The notes: generated by a model from the sequence alone, not told the origin. A stretch of 64,000 nucleotides of DNA from Pseudohalocynthiibacter aestuariivivens (GCF_018457175.1 NZ_JAGFNU010000007.1:1-64000), one strand, 5' to 3'. Shown: positions 17,628-27,403, numbered from the stretch's first letter. Translations and numbers: made by a program.

Positions 17628-19748
17628 ATGGCGAAACAACCAAAAGACATACCGCTTCTGGGATATGTTGACCGCCTCTCTGCCCGGCCCGGTGACACCC
17701 TTGAATTCAAGGTGTCGTCTACGTCTTCGGAACGATTCCAAGCCCGCTTGATGCGATCCATCAGCGCTGATCCCAATCCCGAGGGGCCGGGCATCGTGGA
17801 AGAAGACGCATCCCCTTATTTCAAGCAGTCGACCTACCCATCAGTGCATCGGCCCTTCGCCGCGGGCTCTTACGGGATCGGACAGACCAGCGTGACGGCT
17901 ACCCCGGCATCCGAGGTCACCCTGACGGCACGTATCTATCCGACATTTCGCAGCGAACAGCCGCAGACCGTTGTAGGCATCGGACGCTACGATCTTAGGA
18001 TCGACACAGACGGCGCGATCAGCCTTGCGATCGATGGGCGCACCGTCACATTGGGACAAGCTATGATCCTGCGCCGCTGGTATAACATCCAAGCCAGTAT
18101 CACCCAGGACACGATCACCGTCGCGCAAAGCCCGATCGGACACAGCGTCGACGCCGCAAAAGACACGACAGATGACGGCGCTGCCGATCTGTCACTCTCT
18201 GGTCGGCCCACAATTGCCGCGCACCTGATCGACGGGGCGCCAGCACAACATTTCAACGGCAAGATTGAGGCCCCCACGATCACGGTCGACGGACAGTTGT
18301 TTTGCCATTGGAACTTGGCCAAGGACATCTCAAGCTGTGTTGTGCCCGCACAGGCCGGGCCGGACTTGAAGCTGATAAACTATCCCGCTCGTGCGGTAAC
18401 AGGGTCCGCTTGGGACGGGTCAGAAATGAACTGGACCCACAAACCAACGCATTATGCGGCGGCCCATTTTCATCAGGACGACATCTACGATTTTGGATGG
18501 GACACCGACTTTTCCTACACCCTGCCCGATGACATCCCGTCTGGCGTCTATGTCATGCGCATCAGTTGCGAAGGACTTGAGGACGCGATCCCGTTCTTCG
18601 TCTGCCCTCCGTTGGGAAAGCCCAATGCAAAGCTCTGCGTGCTGGTCTCGACCTTCACCTACGCCATCTACGGCAACCACGCGCGGCCCGACTACAAGCC
18701 TTTATGGCTGGACAAAATCAACGACTGGAACGCCTATCCCTATAACCCGGCCGAACACCCGGAGTATGGCCTGTCGACCTACAATTACCACGCCGACGGG
18801 TCGGGGATTTGTCATGCCTCCCACAAGCGGCCCCTTTTTAATCTCAAACCGGGGTATTTTACGTTCGGCGAAACCAAATGTTCCGGCCTGCGCCACTTTC
18901 CCGCCGATATGCACCTCATCGCGTGGCTGCATGCCAAGGGGATCGACTACGACATCGTGACCGACAGGGAATTGCATGACGACGGCGTGGCTGCAATTGC
19001 TGGCTACTGCGCCGTGACCACAGGCACCCATCCCGAATACCATACCAGCAAAACCCTGAACGCACTGCGCGACTATCGCGACGACGGCGGCCATCTGCTT
19101 TATCTCGGCGGAAATGGGTTCTATTGGCGCATCGCACTGCACCCCGAAAGCGAGGATATGCTTGAGATCCGCCGCGCCGAGGACGGCATTCGCGCCTGGG
19201 CTGCAGAGCCGGGCGAATACTACAATGCCTTCGACGGCACCTACGGAGGGCTGTGGCGTCGCAATGGGCGGCCCCCGCAAGATCTTGTCGGGATCGGGTT
19301 CGCGGCCCAAGGTGAGTTCTTTGGCGACCCATACCACCGGGTGTGTACCGACGCCGCTTATGATTGGGTCTTTGAAGGCGTTCAGGACGCGCTGATCGGT
19401 AACTATGGGTTTTCCGGGAACGGTGCTGCGGGGTTCGAACTCGATCATATGGATCACAGTCTTGGGACACCCCAAAACACGGTCCTGCTGGCGCAGTCGG
19501 TGACTCGTGACAACGGCTTCATGCTGGTGCCTGAAGAACAATTGACCCATCTGACAAATCTATCAGGCGGCACTGCAAAAGACGCAATGCATGCAGACAT
19601 GGTCCTTATCGACTACCCGGGCGGAGGATCCGTTTTCTCCACAGGATCCATCACCTTCTGCGGGAGTCTCCCTTGGAACAACTTCGACAACGACGTCTCG
19701 CAGCTGCTAAAAAACGTCATGACGCGTGCGCTAGCGACAGGTGTTTGA
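17628..19748 (+). CDS. N,N-dimethylformamidase large-subunit-like protein (DmfA2 family)
   Basis: A 706-residue protein of the DMFase large-subunit family. Residues ~80-230 form a LamG/lectin-like beta domain; residues ~250-700 hold the catalytic alpha/beta part with family motifs YNYHADGSG (~385), YDIVTDRELH (441-450), TTGTHPEYHTS (~464-474), LLYLGGNGFYWRI (490-502) and EFFGDPYHRV. Known DMFase splits dimethylformamide to dimethylamine and formate using a mononuclear iron held by two Tyr and a Glu, and needs a ~15-kDa small subunit. No small-subunit gene is visible nearby. ATG 17628 has AGAGGAC eight bases upstream. Substrate may differ from dimethylformamide. Confidence 0.85.
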   Translation: MAKQPKDIPLLGYVDRLSARPGDTLEFKVSSTSSERFQARLMRSISADPNPEGPGIVEEDASPYFKQSTYPSVHRPFAAGSYGIGQTSVTATPASEVTLTARIYPTFRSEQPQTVVGIGRYDLRIDTDGAISLAIDGRTVTLGQAMILRRWYNIQASITQDTITVAQSPIGHSVDAAKDTTDDGAADLSLSGRPTIAAHLIDGAPAQHFNGKIEAPTITVDGQLFCHWNLAKDISSCVVPAQAGPDLKLINYPARAVTGSAWDGSEMNWTHKPTHYAAAHFHQDDIYDFGWDTDFSYTLPDDIPSGVYVMRISCEGLEDAIPFFVCPPLGKPNAKLCVLVSTFTYAIYGNHARPDYKPLWLDKINDWNAYPYNPAEHPEYGLSTYNYHADGSGICHASHKRPLFNLKPGYFTFGETKCSGLRHFPADMHLIAWLHAKGIDYDIVTDRELHDDGVAAIAGYCAVTTGTHPEYHTSKTLNALRDYRDDGGHLLYLGGNGFYWRIALHPESEDMLEIRRAEDGIRAWAAEPGEYYNAFDGTYGGLWRRNGRPPQDLVGIGFAAQGEFFGDPYHRVCTDAAYDWVFEGVQDALIGNYGFSGNGAAGFELDHMDHSLGTPQNTVLLAQSVTRDNGFMLVPEEQLTHLTNLSGGTAKDAMHADMVLIDYPGGGSVFSTGSITFCGSLPWNNFDNDVSQLLKNVMTRALATGV

Positions 19749-20329
19749 GATTTGTGCCGGGCCGAAAAGGATGGCTGGACCGACCGGCCCCACATTCAAT
19801 TCCAGTGTTTTTTAGACACGATATCTGCTCACATAGCGCGATTGGCATTGTAAGTCATGGCTTGGTGGTGCCATGCGTGGACGTATACGGACCCCGCGTT
19901 ATTGCAACAGTCTGATTGGGTCTGGATCGGCGATCACGACTTCTGAAATGCTCAGCTATTCTTCTCCAATGAGAACACGCGCCCGCTCCCCCAAGAAAGC
20001 CAAAGAAGAAAAAGCATTCCCAATACGCATTCGGGTTAAAGTACTTGAAAATGGGTAGCACTCTCCCCGTACTCCACGATGCCGACAATATGCGAAACTC
20101 TCGAAGGGGTCGGTATGTGCAGGTGTCTGAGGACCGTGCTTCATCTTTTCTTGCCGCAACGAGGCTAACCCCAAACACTGGCAACAATGGATCGGTAGGT
20201 CGACATGCTTGAAATCAGTACCGGAAAATCGTTCACGTCATCATGTTTTCGCGCGAGTATTGACCCGCTAGCCGACAGCTGTTCAACTGTCCAGCCCCAA
20301 TTTTATGGGCCACTTTTGTGTACGGTTTC
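19749..20329. other. Intergenic region without recognisable gene
   Basis: About 580 bases between the dimethylformamidase-like gene and a decayed transposase. Open frames on both strands (for example minus 19855-20187) have no ribosome-binding site or family resemblance. Probably degenerate insertion-sequence flank. Confidence 0.4.
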
Positions 20330-20673
20330 TGGCGCTTGCGGACGAATGTTCAGGGCGTGGTGAGGACGGATCTGGTACTTTGCTGTCCAGCCCCTCCGAC
20401 AGAGCCAGCGGTACGCAAGGTTCAGGTGGACCTCTTCGCACAGCCGTCGTTCCGACCGGATACCAAGGACCTAACTGATCACCAGCCTCTGAACAATGAG
20501 TTCCGGGTCGACTGAAGGACGACCGAGATGACGTAAAAAGGGCGCAATTGCGTGCGCAGGCCTTCCACGTCTAGGAAATAATCAATCTGGCGTAGCGTGT
20601 GATCATCCGGGACATGGGCTTCGAGATCAAATCCGTAAAACAATCGCGCCGGTGTTAATTGAGGCCCCATCAT
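20330..20673 (-). pseudogene. Frameshifted IS1182-like transposase relic
   Basis: Reading minus from the ATG at 20673, MMGPQLTPARLFYGFDLEAH matches the start of IS1182/DUF772-type transposases and continues VPDDHTLRQIDYFLDVEGLR. After LRPFY the frame shifts: the +1 frame reads HLGRPSVDPELIVQRLVIS, a stop, then LGIRSERRLCEEVHLNLAYR and WLCRRG. A further shift gives GLDSKVPDPSS before homology ends. So only the N-terminal ~115 residues remain, with two frameshifts and a stop. No intact terminal inverted repeats were found. Confidence 0.8.
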
Positions 20674-20944
20674 TGCTAAACCCTCCTCTCCTTTCAAAAA
20701 CGAGTGAATCATAGGAACTAACGCTCCGCAACAAAGACTTTATCAACAAAATGAGCCCAAACTGACCGCATCAACCAAAACCTGTTTCGTACTTGAGGCA
20801 CGGTTTGGCGAGTTGAGATTGGCCCAGACCGGATCCTCAAATCTTAATGTTTGCTTCGGGTGAGTGGAACCCGAGCAGAACAATCCCTTGGCTGTCATCG
20901 CTGAGACATTCTCATGTTCGAGCGCCGGACCCTCATAGACACCG

Positions 20945-23197
20945 CTACATCTTAAGATTGACCACATCGACTAGCGCGGTATGCGCGCTGCATCCCTGTC
21001 CCAGCCGCGACGTTCCGACGTCCAATGTCAGGACGTTCGGATTTCCGTGCGGATCAATGTTGCCGTCCGGATCCCCAAACCAGGCTCCGGTTGGCAGGGC
21101 CACAACGCCGGACCGGATATCGCCAGAAACTGCGGCGCGTGCCCGGCAGGCGCCGCGCGCGTTAAAGACGCGCACGACATCACCGGACCGGATGCCACGC
21201 TTCGACGCGTCATCGGGATGAATGACGATCGCCACTGGCCGCTCTCCCTCGACATCCGCAAGCGCGCTTTCCAACTGGCTGTGCAGCTTGTCACCCGGTT
21301 GTGGCGACACAAGATGAAGAGGAGATGCCGTCGTCGCATTTCCCAGCCATTCCGTTGGTGGAAGCCAGACCGGGTGTCCAGGGCAATCGTCATATCCGAA
21401 ACTGTCGATTGTCTCGGAGAATATCTCGATCCTGCCCGAGGGTGTCTTGAGCGGAACCCCTGCCGGATCTTCGCGGAACAGGGCGAACAGCGTCCGGTTC
21501 GGACCGTCCAAACGGATCGGCAGGCGGACCCAGTTTCGTTCCTTCAGCGTCTCTAAATCGGGAACGTCCACGCCCTGATCCCCGGCAAGGGTCCGGTAGC
21601 CGTCATAAAGATTGCGAATCCACTCCGCTGCGCTTCGTCCTTCGGTAAACTCTTCCTCCTGGCCAAGGCGCCGTGCAAGACCCGTAAAGATGGCATAGTC
21701 GTTGCGGGCCTCACCCACGGGTGGGATCAGTTGCGGCATGTAGAACAGATAGTCATCAAGGTTCGTCCGACCGATGTCTTCGCGCTCGTAGGGCGTGGTT
21801 GCCGGAAACACTATGTCGGCGCGCTTGGCCGTCGCTGTCCACCATGGTTCGTTGACGATGATCGTCTCGGGCTTTTGCCAGGCCTCGTGCAAGCTATTCA
21901 GATCCTGATGATGGTGGAACGGGTTGCCGCCCGCCCAGTAGATCAGCCGGATATCCGGGTATGGCCCGCATTTCCCGTTGAAATCGTAGGATTGCCCCGG
22001 ATTGCGAAGCATGTCCCCGATCCGTGCCACCGGGATCACCGTCCGAACTGGATTCTGAAGCTGCGACAAGGTCATGCCGCTGAGCCCAGTCAGGAATTTC
22101 CCCACCCCGCCAATAGCCCCGTAGCCATATCCTACCCCGCCACCGGGAAGGCCGATCTGACCGAGCATCGAGGCAAGGACGGCGGACATCCAGTAGGGCT
22201 GCTCTCCATGCTCGCCCCGCTGCAGCGACCAGGCTACCGTGATCAGCGTGCGGGTCGTCGCCATGCGCCGCGCCAGGTCCCGAATGGCTTCTGCATCGAC
22301 CCCACACAGCGGGCTGGCCCATTCCGGCGTCTTTGGCTGGCTGTCCTCTTCGCCCATCAGATAGTACAAGAAGCGGTTGAAGCCGACGGTGCACCGAGCC
22401 AGGAACTGCTGGTCGGTCAGGCCCTCTTCCTCGAGCACATAGGCCAGCGCCAGCATCAGTGCGGTGTCCGATGCGGGCCGCAGGGGCATCCATTCGCACC
22501 CCGCCGGAGCGTCCGTGCGCTGTGGGCCGATATTGATGCAGCGCAGTCCCTTCCGGGCGAACCTGTCAAACCAACCCGCGGCTTCGTGTTCGGTGATGCC
22601 GCCCATACTGACCTGGGAGTTTTTCGGGTTGATCCCGCCGAACATGACCAATGTCTCGGTATGGTCGAAGATTGACTGCCAGCTATCTTGGTGTTCGTAG
22701 AGAATCTTCAGGAAATTCTCTCCGAAGACGTGGGGCATGATCGCCTGGGCACAGCCGGTGGAATAGCTTCCGAACGAGGCGACATAGCCGCCAATGCTGT
22801 TTAGGAAACGGTGCACCTGACTTTGTGCGTGGTGAAAGCGCCCGGCGGAGCCCCAGCCGTACGAGCCGCCAAAAATCGCTTCGTTGCCGTGGGCCCTGCG
22901 TACCCGATCGATCTCGGTCGCTGCGATGTCCAGCGCCTCATCCCAGGGCAGCGCAATGAATTCGTCAGTTCCACGTCCCTTGCGGCACCGTGTCTCCATC
23001 CAGCCGCGGCGAATAGACGGGCGTTTAACCCGAGTATGGTGATGGACCGCTGCGGGCAGGATATCCGGAATCGCTGACGGATGAGGATCCTGCGAAAACG
23101 GGCGGGTGGCGACGATCCGTCCACTCTCGACATCGACCTCGAACGCTCCCCAGTGGCTGGACGTCACTCTGGTCTGCTTTTCCGACCCGTCAGCCAT
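20945..23197 (-). CDS. Molybdopterin oxidoreductase, biotin-sulfoxide-reductase type
   Basis: A 750-residue DMSO-reductase-family enzyme binding bis-MGD. The molybdenum ligand is Ser146 in FGSYSTGCAQ, as in DMSO, TMAO and biotin sulfoxide reductases. Other family signs are GGSYGWGSAGRFHHAQ, MFGGINPKNSQVS, YWAGGNPFHHHQDLN, VNEPWWTATAKRADIVFPAT, and the C-terminal THALVDVV region. ATG 23197 has GCAGGAGG upstream. No Tat signal or Fe-S cysteines, so it is probably a soluble cytoplasmic BisC-like reductase. No membrane anchor, cytochrome or TorD-like chaperone gene is adjacent. It may reduce biotin or methionine sulfoxides. Confidence 0.9.
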   Translation of the reverse strand: MADGSEKQTRVTSSHWGAFEVDVESGRIVATRPFSQDPHPSAIPDILPAAVHHHTRVKRPSIRRGWMETRCRKGRGTDEFIALPWDEALDIAATEIDRVRRAHGNEAIFGGSYGWGSAGRFHHAQSQVHRFLNSIGGYVASFGSYSTGCAQAIMPHVFGENFLKILYEHQDSWQSIFDHTETLVMFGGINPKNSQVSMGGITEHEAAGWFDRFARKGLRCINIGPQRTDAPAGCEWMPLRPASDTALMLALAYVLEEEGLTDQQFLARCTVGFNRFLYYLMGEEDSQPKTPEWASPLCGVDAEAIRDLARRMATTRTLITVAWSLQRGEHGEQPYWMSAVLASMLGQIGLPGGGVGYGYGAIGGVGKFLTGLSGMTLSQLQNPVRTVIPVARIGDMLRNPGQSYDFNGKCGPYPDIRLIYWAGGNPFHHHQDLNSLHEAWQKPETIIVNEPWWTATAKRADIVFPATTPYEREDIGRTNLDDYLFYMPQLIPPVGEARNDYAIFTGLARRLGQEEEFTEGRSAAEWIRNLYDGYRTLAGDQGVDVPDLETLKERNWVRLPIRLDGPNRTLFALFREDPAGVPLKTPSGRIEIFSETIDSFGYDDCPGHPVWLPPTEWLGNATTASPLHLVSPQPGDKLHSQLESALADVEGERPVAIVIHPDDASKRGIRSGDVVRVFNARGACRARAAVSGDIRSGVVALPTGAWFGDPDGNIDPHGNPNVLTLDVGTSRLGQGCSAHTALVDVVNLKM

Positions 23198-23663
23198 TGG
23201 AACCTCCTGCGTCATGATCCAGATCTTATAACTTGGCCAAGCATAGGCAGAGTCGATATAAAAGTGCAGTTCTTTCCGACAGACAAGTCGTCGGCGCGGT
23301 GGGCCTCGCCATTTGAATGGGTCCATCGTTATGTTTGGGAAACGGAAGATCACAAATGGCAAACAAACTACCAAAACCCGCATCACTCTTATTAAATAAC
23401 TCTATTTGGACACATAGGCGCTCACGCCAGACAAATCGCCTAAAATTTTTCTGATTTCTTGAAGATCAAATGTGTTCGTTGCCGCTCCAGGGCACGGCTC
23501 AATCTCGGTAATGCACTGAATTATCTTAAAAAACAGTATACCTTTTCCTTAGAGTCCACCTGCCTAACCACCCACTTTGGTGACAAGTCGACCATTCACA
23601 TGTTGCTAAAGGCGGGCTTCAAAGCCCGTTAGTGTTATTGCCGCACGCAACCGAGTAGTAAGC
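23198..23663. other. Intergenic region with a small hairpin
   Basis: 466 bases upstream of the molybdoenzyme and downstream of the ADP-ribosyltransferase-like gene. A stem CGGGCT/AGCCCG at 23613-23628 could end the latter transcript, but only a weak T-run follows on the minus strand. No gene is seen. Confidence 0.4.
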
Positions 23664-24341
23664 TCATAATCGACTATAGCTGAATTCACGCGTGTCTGGA
23701 TCTCCAGAAACTTCGAATATCTCCAATTGATCGAAGGAGATTACCGTCTGCATCTCAAATGCCTGTTGTTTAATTATTTCCTTTGGCAAAGCTTTGAGAA
23801 ACTGGTGAAGCTCTTGGGCTGAACCACCGTGTTCTGCGCGGATGTACTCCAAAGGAATCTGCGAAATTTTTACCAACACTGGAGCAACCGGCTTGTCTAT
23901 GAAATTTGACAACTCGCGATACGAACCGAGCAAATCTCGGATTACCTCGACTTCATCTGGAGCAGAGTTTTTCAAGATCTGTTTTGCAAAGTCAAAAGAC
24001 TCCGGTGCGCGAAAGGCGTAACTTGATGCTTTTTCCTTTGATCCGGTCACGTACACGCCTCCATGCCGCCAATTCATTGCTGTGACACGCTGATCCGCGG
24101 CATGCCTGATTATCGAAAGTATTGCGTGGCGCGGATCGGTGTATTCATCTGGGTCAAAGCGCACCAGTTTGATTGCTTCTTCAAGAAAATCCAAAACTTT
24201 TGTCTGCAAAACTACATTCACGCCCCCAAGACCGAACTCCTTAATTGAGTCGAGGAGATGCGCGGAGGTGCCGTGCCATAGATCCAGAGGGAACAACTGT
24301 TTTGTCGTTTGCATAAATTTGGCTTTCTCAAAAGCTGTCAT
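23664..24341 (-). CDS. Possible ADP-ribosyltransferase-fold protein
   Basis: A 225-residue protein of unrecognised family. The pattern LDLWHGTSAHLLDSIKEFGL (residues ~19-38) followed by GGVYVTGSKEKASSYAFR (~94-111) resembles the beta-strand, helix and NAD-pocket pattern of ADP-ribosyltransferase-like folds (H-G-T, then a G-[VY]-Y-[VL]-T strand and an A..YA helix). A catalytic glutamate cannot be assigned by eye. The start overlaps the stop of the upstream Tat-exported protein gene by four bases (ATGA), so they are co-translated. No signal peptide. An enzyme-partner, toxin-immunity or modification pair is possible; all are inference. Confidence 0.5.
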   Translation of the reverse strand: MTAFEKAKFMQTTKQLFPLDLWHGTSAHLLDSIKEFGLGGVNVVLQTKVLDFLEEAIKLVRFDPDEYTDPRHAILSIIRHAADQRVTAMNWRHGGVYVTGSKEKASSYAFRAPESFDFAKQILKNSAPDEVEVIRDLLGSYRELSNFIDKPVAPVLVKISQIPLEYIRAEHGGSAQELHQFLKALPKEIIKQQAFEMQTVISFDQLEIFEVSGDPDTREFSYSRL

Positions 24342-24937
24342 AGATACACCGCCTCAATTATTCGCTCGGTATTGAAAACAATCCACTTTGTCCGCGCTGC
24401 GACGGCTGCAATAAGAGCTTCCAATTTGTACTTGTCGACAATCCTCACGGTCGCCAAGCGCGGTGTACACGGATGCTCAGCAAACTCTAGTCCCAGGTCA
24501 GCGATGGTATATCCGATAACTCCCGTTAACCGATCTCGAAACAGATCAAACAGTAGGTCATGGGCCTCGCATTCTGGTTTATAGTTGGCATGCCAAACAT
24601 CGTACTCGTTGCCCTCAGTCTCGGAAGGGTCGAAGAGGTCGGTATCTGTAAACCACCCGTCATCGATCATTCGCCAATGGTCTGGTTGGGTAAGGGCCTG
24701 GAACGACCCTTTCCCAAAGGCCTTGTCAAGCACTTCAGGCAAGATCAACTTGCGAGGCTCAAGCGCACCATCGCTGAGGAGTGTGTAGCCACCCCGGGAA
24801 TGCGGCTCCAGATGCAGGACACGCACCTTCAGTTCGGCATTTATGGCCAGAATGGGTTCCGCCAGCGCTGGACGCTGCACAGTAGATGAAGCGACTGTCA
24901 CAGCCGCTGCAGTTTTCATGAAATCTCTACGTTTCAT
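24338..24937 (-). CDS. Tat-exported protein of unknown function
   Basis: A 199-residue protein with a clear twin-arginine signal: MKRRDFMKTAAAVTVASS and a cleavage region around PALAEP (~26-30). The mature part (KVRVLHLEPHSRGGYTLLSD, DHWRMIDDGWFTDTDLFDPS) matches no family I know. ATG 24937 has AGGAG eight bases upstream; the longer frame starts without ribosome-binding site. Tat export implies folding, perhaps with a cofactor or partner, before transport. It is translationally coupled to the possible ADP-ribosyltransferase-fold gene downstream. Confidence 0.72.
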   Translation of the reverse strand: MKRRDFMKTAAAVTVASSTVQRPALAEPILAINAELKVRVLHLEPHSRGGYTLLSDGALEPRKLILPEVLDKAFGKGSFQALTQPDHWRMIDDGWFTDTDLFDPSETEGNEYDVWHANYKPECEAHDLLFDLFRDRLTGVIGYTIADLGLEFAEHPCTPRLATVRIVDKYKLEALIAAVAARTKWIVFNTERIIEAVYL

Positions 24938-25429
24938 CTTTCGATCTCCTTTGTGAGACCGGCAAGCTGATCGCTGATAGATGAAGCCAACCCATTCGTT
25001 GCCTAAGCGGCCACATCCCCTTTCGGGCGACCACCTTGCCGGGATTGGCAGGTTGGCGAAGGCCGAAGCCTTTCTCTTGATGCAAAATTGAATGTATTGG
25101 CGGAGCAAGGCAAATTCAAGGGTTTTGACCGACTGTTGCTCTGCCGGGTTAACACATGAACCGAACTTCTACTTTTGGGGAAAGCGGACATTTAAGGCGA
25201 TTGGCTCGAACGGCAGTTGAGCGGGACCTTCCGGACTCATGCTGCCGCAGCGAATGCACGTGCAGAAAGCCGAAAGCGATGCTCGCATGTGCAGAATTGG
25301 AACTTTGGCGGTGCGGCAAATTTCCCCGTTCCGGACATTCAACCGTGTCGATCTCAGCGGATTTCAAACCAACCATTCGCTGCGGTCGGTATCAATCATC
25401 GAGATACGAGATGGAGTAGATGGCAAAAG
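24938..25429. other. Intergenic region, possible roseobacter intergenic repeat
   Basis: About 490 bases without a supportable gene. The segment 25156-25400 has stretches (AAAGCGGACAT, CCATTCGCTGC) like dispersed intergenic repeats that I recall from roseobacter genomes; CCATTCGCTGC recurs at 27980. Repeat identity is a tentative impression. Confidence 0.35.
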
Positions 25430-27382
25430 TCAATCCGGCAGGCCAGCTAGGCGTAACCCTTGAGCAATATGCTCCCAATCATCTGGTCGTCGCCACATGG
25501 TGCGAAACCCGCCCAGAGCAGTTTCAATTGTATCGGCATCGGCTCTCAATCCTGACAGGTGCTGATCTCGTACGCGTGCTTCCTTAAACTCGGCCAGCGT
25601 AAACAACGCCTCCTCACTCATACCCAAACGCGCTTGGGCACCTGCGCGAAATGCCAGCCCAAGTGAATTTAGCAACGATGCGCCGTTCAGGGTCCTAACA
25701 ACATCTGAATCCCGTCCCTGAAACGAAAACATTTGGCCCGATATCCACTCGAAAGTTGGCGGCAACGTGGTCCTGCGCTTGGCAACAGCTTCGATAATGT
25801 CAGCCGCTTCGTCGTGTTTGCCCAGCATCAACAAGGCATATCCGCACCACGACAAGGATTCGATTTCGTTCTCGGCCATGGACAATGCGTTCATAATTTG
25901 CGCCTCTGCCGCGTCCCAATGTCCCATGACGTGAAGAGCAAAACCAAGATGGTCTTGGATGTGAACATCGAGTGGGTCCAGCGCTACAGCACGGCGCGCG
26001 TGATAGAGCGCTTTTTCCTTACTGTCTGCTTCCAACTGGCCAAACCAGTGCTGCACGACATAGCTGTCGGATAGATACATGTGCGACCGGGCAAGCCCCT
26101 GGTCTTTTTCGACCGCACGCTCCAAGTGGACCCGAGCTTTCAAATTGCCTTCAAGACTGATTGTGTCACGCAGGCGCTTGCCTAAGATCATCAGCTCGTA
26201 GGCCTGCAATTCATCGGACGGCTTTCGCCCTGCCTTTTCGGCAATGTCATCTTCGACCCGATATGGGATTGCTCCGACAAGGTAGCGTGACAGATCGTCT
26301 TGTAGGTCAAACAAGTCCTGTTTTTGGCGGTCCAGACGTTCTCCCCATTTCACCGCGCCGCTTGCGACTTCTACCAATTCTACGGACAAACGAAGCCGAT
26401 CGCCCAGCCAACGCACGCTTCCCATCAAGAGATAGTCCGAGCCAATATCCGCCGCCTGCGAAAGAGGATCTCCAGCCGCGTCCATCCCCAAATTCGATGG
26501 ACGAGAAACAACGGCAAGCGTGGAGAACTTTGAAAGCTGAGTAATCACATCTTCTGCCAGACCTTCCGCGAAGTACCGATAATCCTGAACGTCACTGAGT
26601 GTTTTGAACGGCAAAACCAAAACCGTAGGAACGCTTATAGAGGTCGATTTCGTTGCTTTTGTACCATCCGCCTTTAACAACTTCGTCTTCAGAGCAACCA
26701 GTTCCGGACCAATCTCAATACCCAGTTCGTTTTGCATGAGTCGTTTGAATTCATCGAACTTGATTTGCACGCGGCTACGCTCGCCTTTGGCCGCATGCGC
26801 TTTCAGGCATAGTGCCATGCCAGCCTCTTCATATTGATCCAAGAAGAGAATCCGGTCTGCTGCCTGTAAAGCCCGTTGCGCATCACCTGAAGCCAGAGCC
26901 GCGCTGCCTGCGTCAAACAGGGTGTCCCGCACCGCGCGAGCGCGCAAGGCCCGTTCAGTTGCTAGCCATTCTTCAAACGGTGGCTCATTGATCGATATTC
27001 CGTCAAGAAAAGGACCCCCGAAATTCGAGATGATATCACTTGGATCCATAGTCTCATCGTCAAGCGCATCAATATCCAGCGCTACCACACTACGGTCCAG
27101 CGCCAGCATCCCGCCGTTCGACACTATGATCTCATCCCCGTCGGTCGCAGTTCTGATAACCGAAAGGGCCTGACGCAGATTGGTTCGGGCCTGGGCGTCG
27201 GGGCTTCGGCTCCAGAGCATCGCTGCTGCCTGCTCTCGTCGCAAACCACTGTTTGCAGCGGCCGCAATCATCGCGAGAAGCGCCACGGTCTTCTGCGTGG
27301 ACAACTGAAGAGCATTGCTTTCGCTGTCGGTAACTAGCGGAGAACCCAACAATTGAACAAAGTATTTTTTTTTATTTTTCAA
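25430..27382 (-). CDS. BTAD regulator with TolB-like (FlgO) and TPR domains
   Basis: A 650-residue regulator. Residues ~5-85 form a winged helix (LSTQKTVALLAMIAAA, LRREQAAAMLWS, NLRQALSVIR). A BTAD helical domain follows to ~225 (NELGIEIGPELVALK). Next is a FlgO/TolB-N-like segment (TVLVLPFKTLSDVQDYRYFA, EGLAEDVITQLSKF, DYLLMGSVRWLGDRLRLSVE), and then TPR repeats to the C terminus. This set is common in alphaproteobacteria. The start appears to be TTG 27382: no in-frame ATG or GTG lies upstream and the next ATG would remove the winged helix. A hairpin (27390-27403) precedes the start. The likely target is a neighbour, perhaps the divergent small ORF or the Tat/ART pair. Confidence 0.86.
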   Translation of the reverse strand: MKNKKKYFVQLLGSPLVTDSESNALQLSTQKTVALLAMIAAAANSGLRREQAAAMLWSRSPDAQARTNLRQALSVIRTATDGDEIIVSNGGMLALDRSVVALDIDALDDETMDPSDIISNFGGPFLDGISINEPPFEEWLATERALRARAVRDTLFDAGSAALASGDAQRALQAADRILFLDQYEEAGMALCLKAHAAKGERSRVQIKFDEFKRLMQNELGIEIGPELVALKTKLLKADGTKATKSTSISVPTVLVLPFKTLSDVQDYRYFAEGLAEDVITQLSKFSTLAVVSRPSNLGMDAAGDPLSQAADIGSDYLLMGSVRWLGDRLRLSVELVEVASGAVKWGERLDRQKQDLFDLQDDLSRYLVGAIPYRVEDDIAEKAGRKPSDELQAYELMILGKRLRDTISLEGNLKARVHLERAVEKDQGLARSHMYLSDSYVVQHWFGQLEADSKEKALYHARRAVALDPLDVHIQDHLGFALHVMGHWDAAEAQIMNALSMAENEIESLSWCGYALLMLGKHDEAADIIEAVAKRRTTLPPTFEWISGQMFSFQGRDSDVVRTLNGASLLNSLGLAFRAGAQARLGMSEEALFTLAEFKEARVRDQHLSGLRADADTIETALGGFRTMWRRPDDWEHIAQGLRLAGLPD

Positions 27383-27389
27383 CCGATAA

Positions 27390-27403
27390 CACCGTTTTCG
27401 GTG
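27390..27403 (-). promoter_or_regulatory. Hairpin just upstream of a TTG start
   Basis: CACCG-TTTT-CGGTG, a perfect 5-bp stem with 4-base loop, ends 8 bases before the TTG start of the BTAD-TPR regulator on the minus strand. It covers the place where a ribosome-binding site would lie. It could lower translation or bind a protein. Confidence 0.4.
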
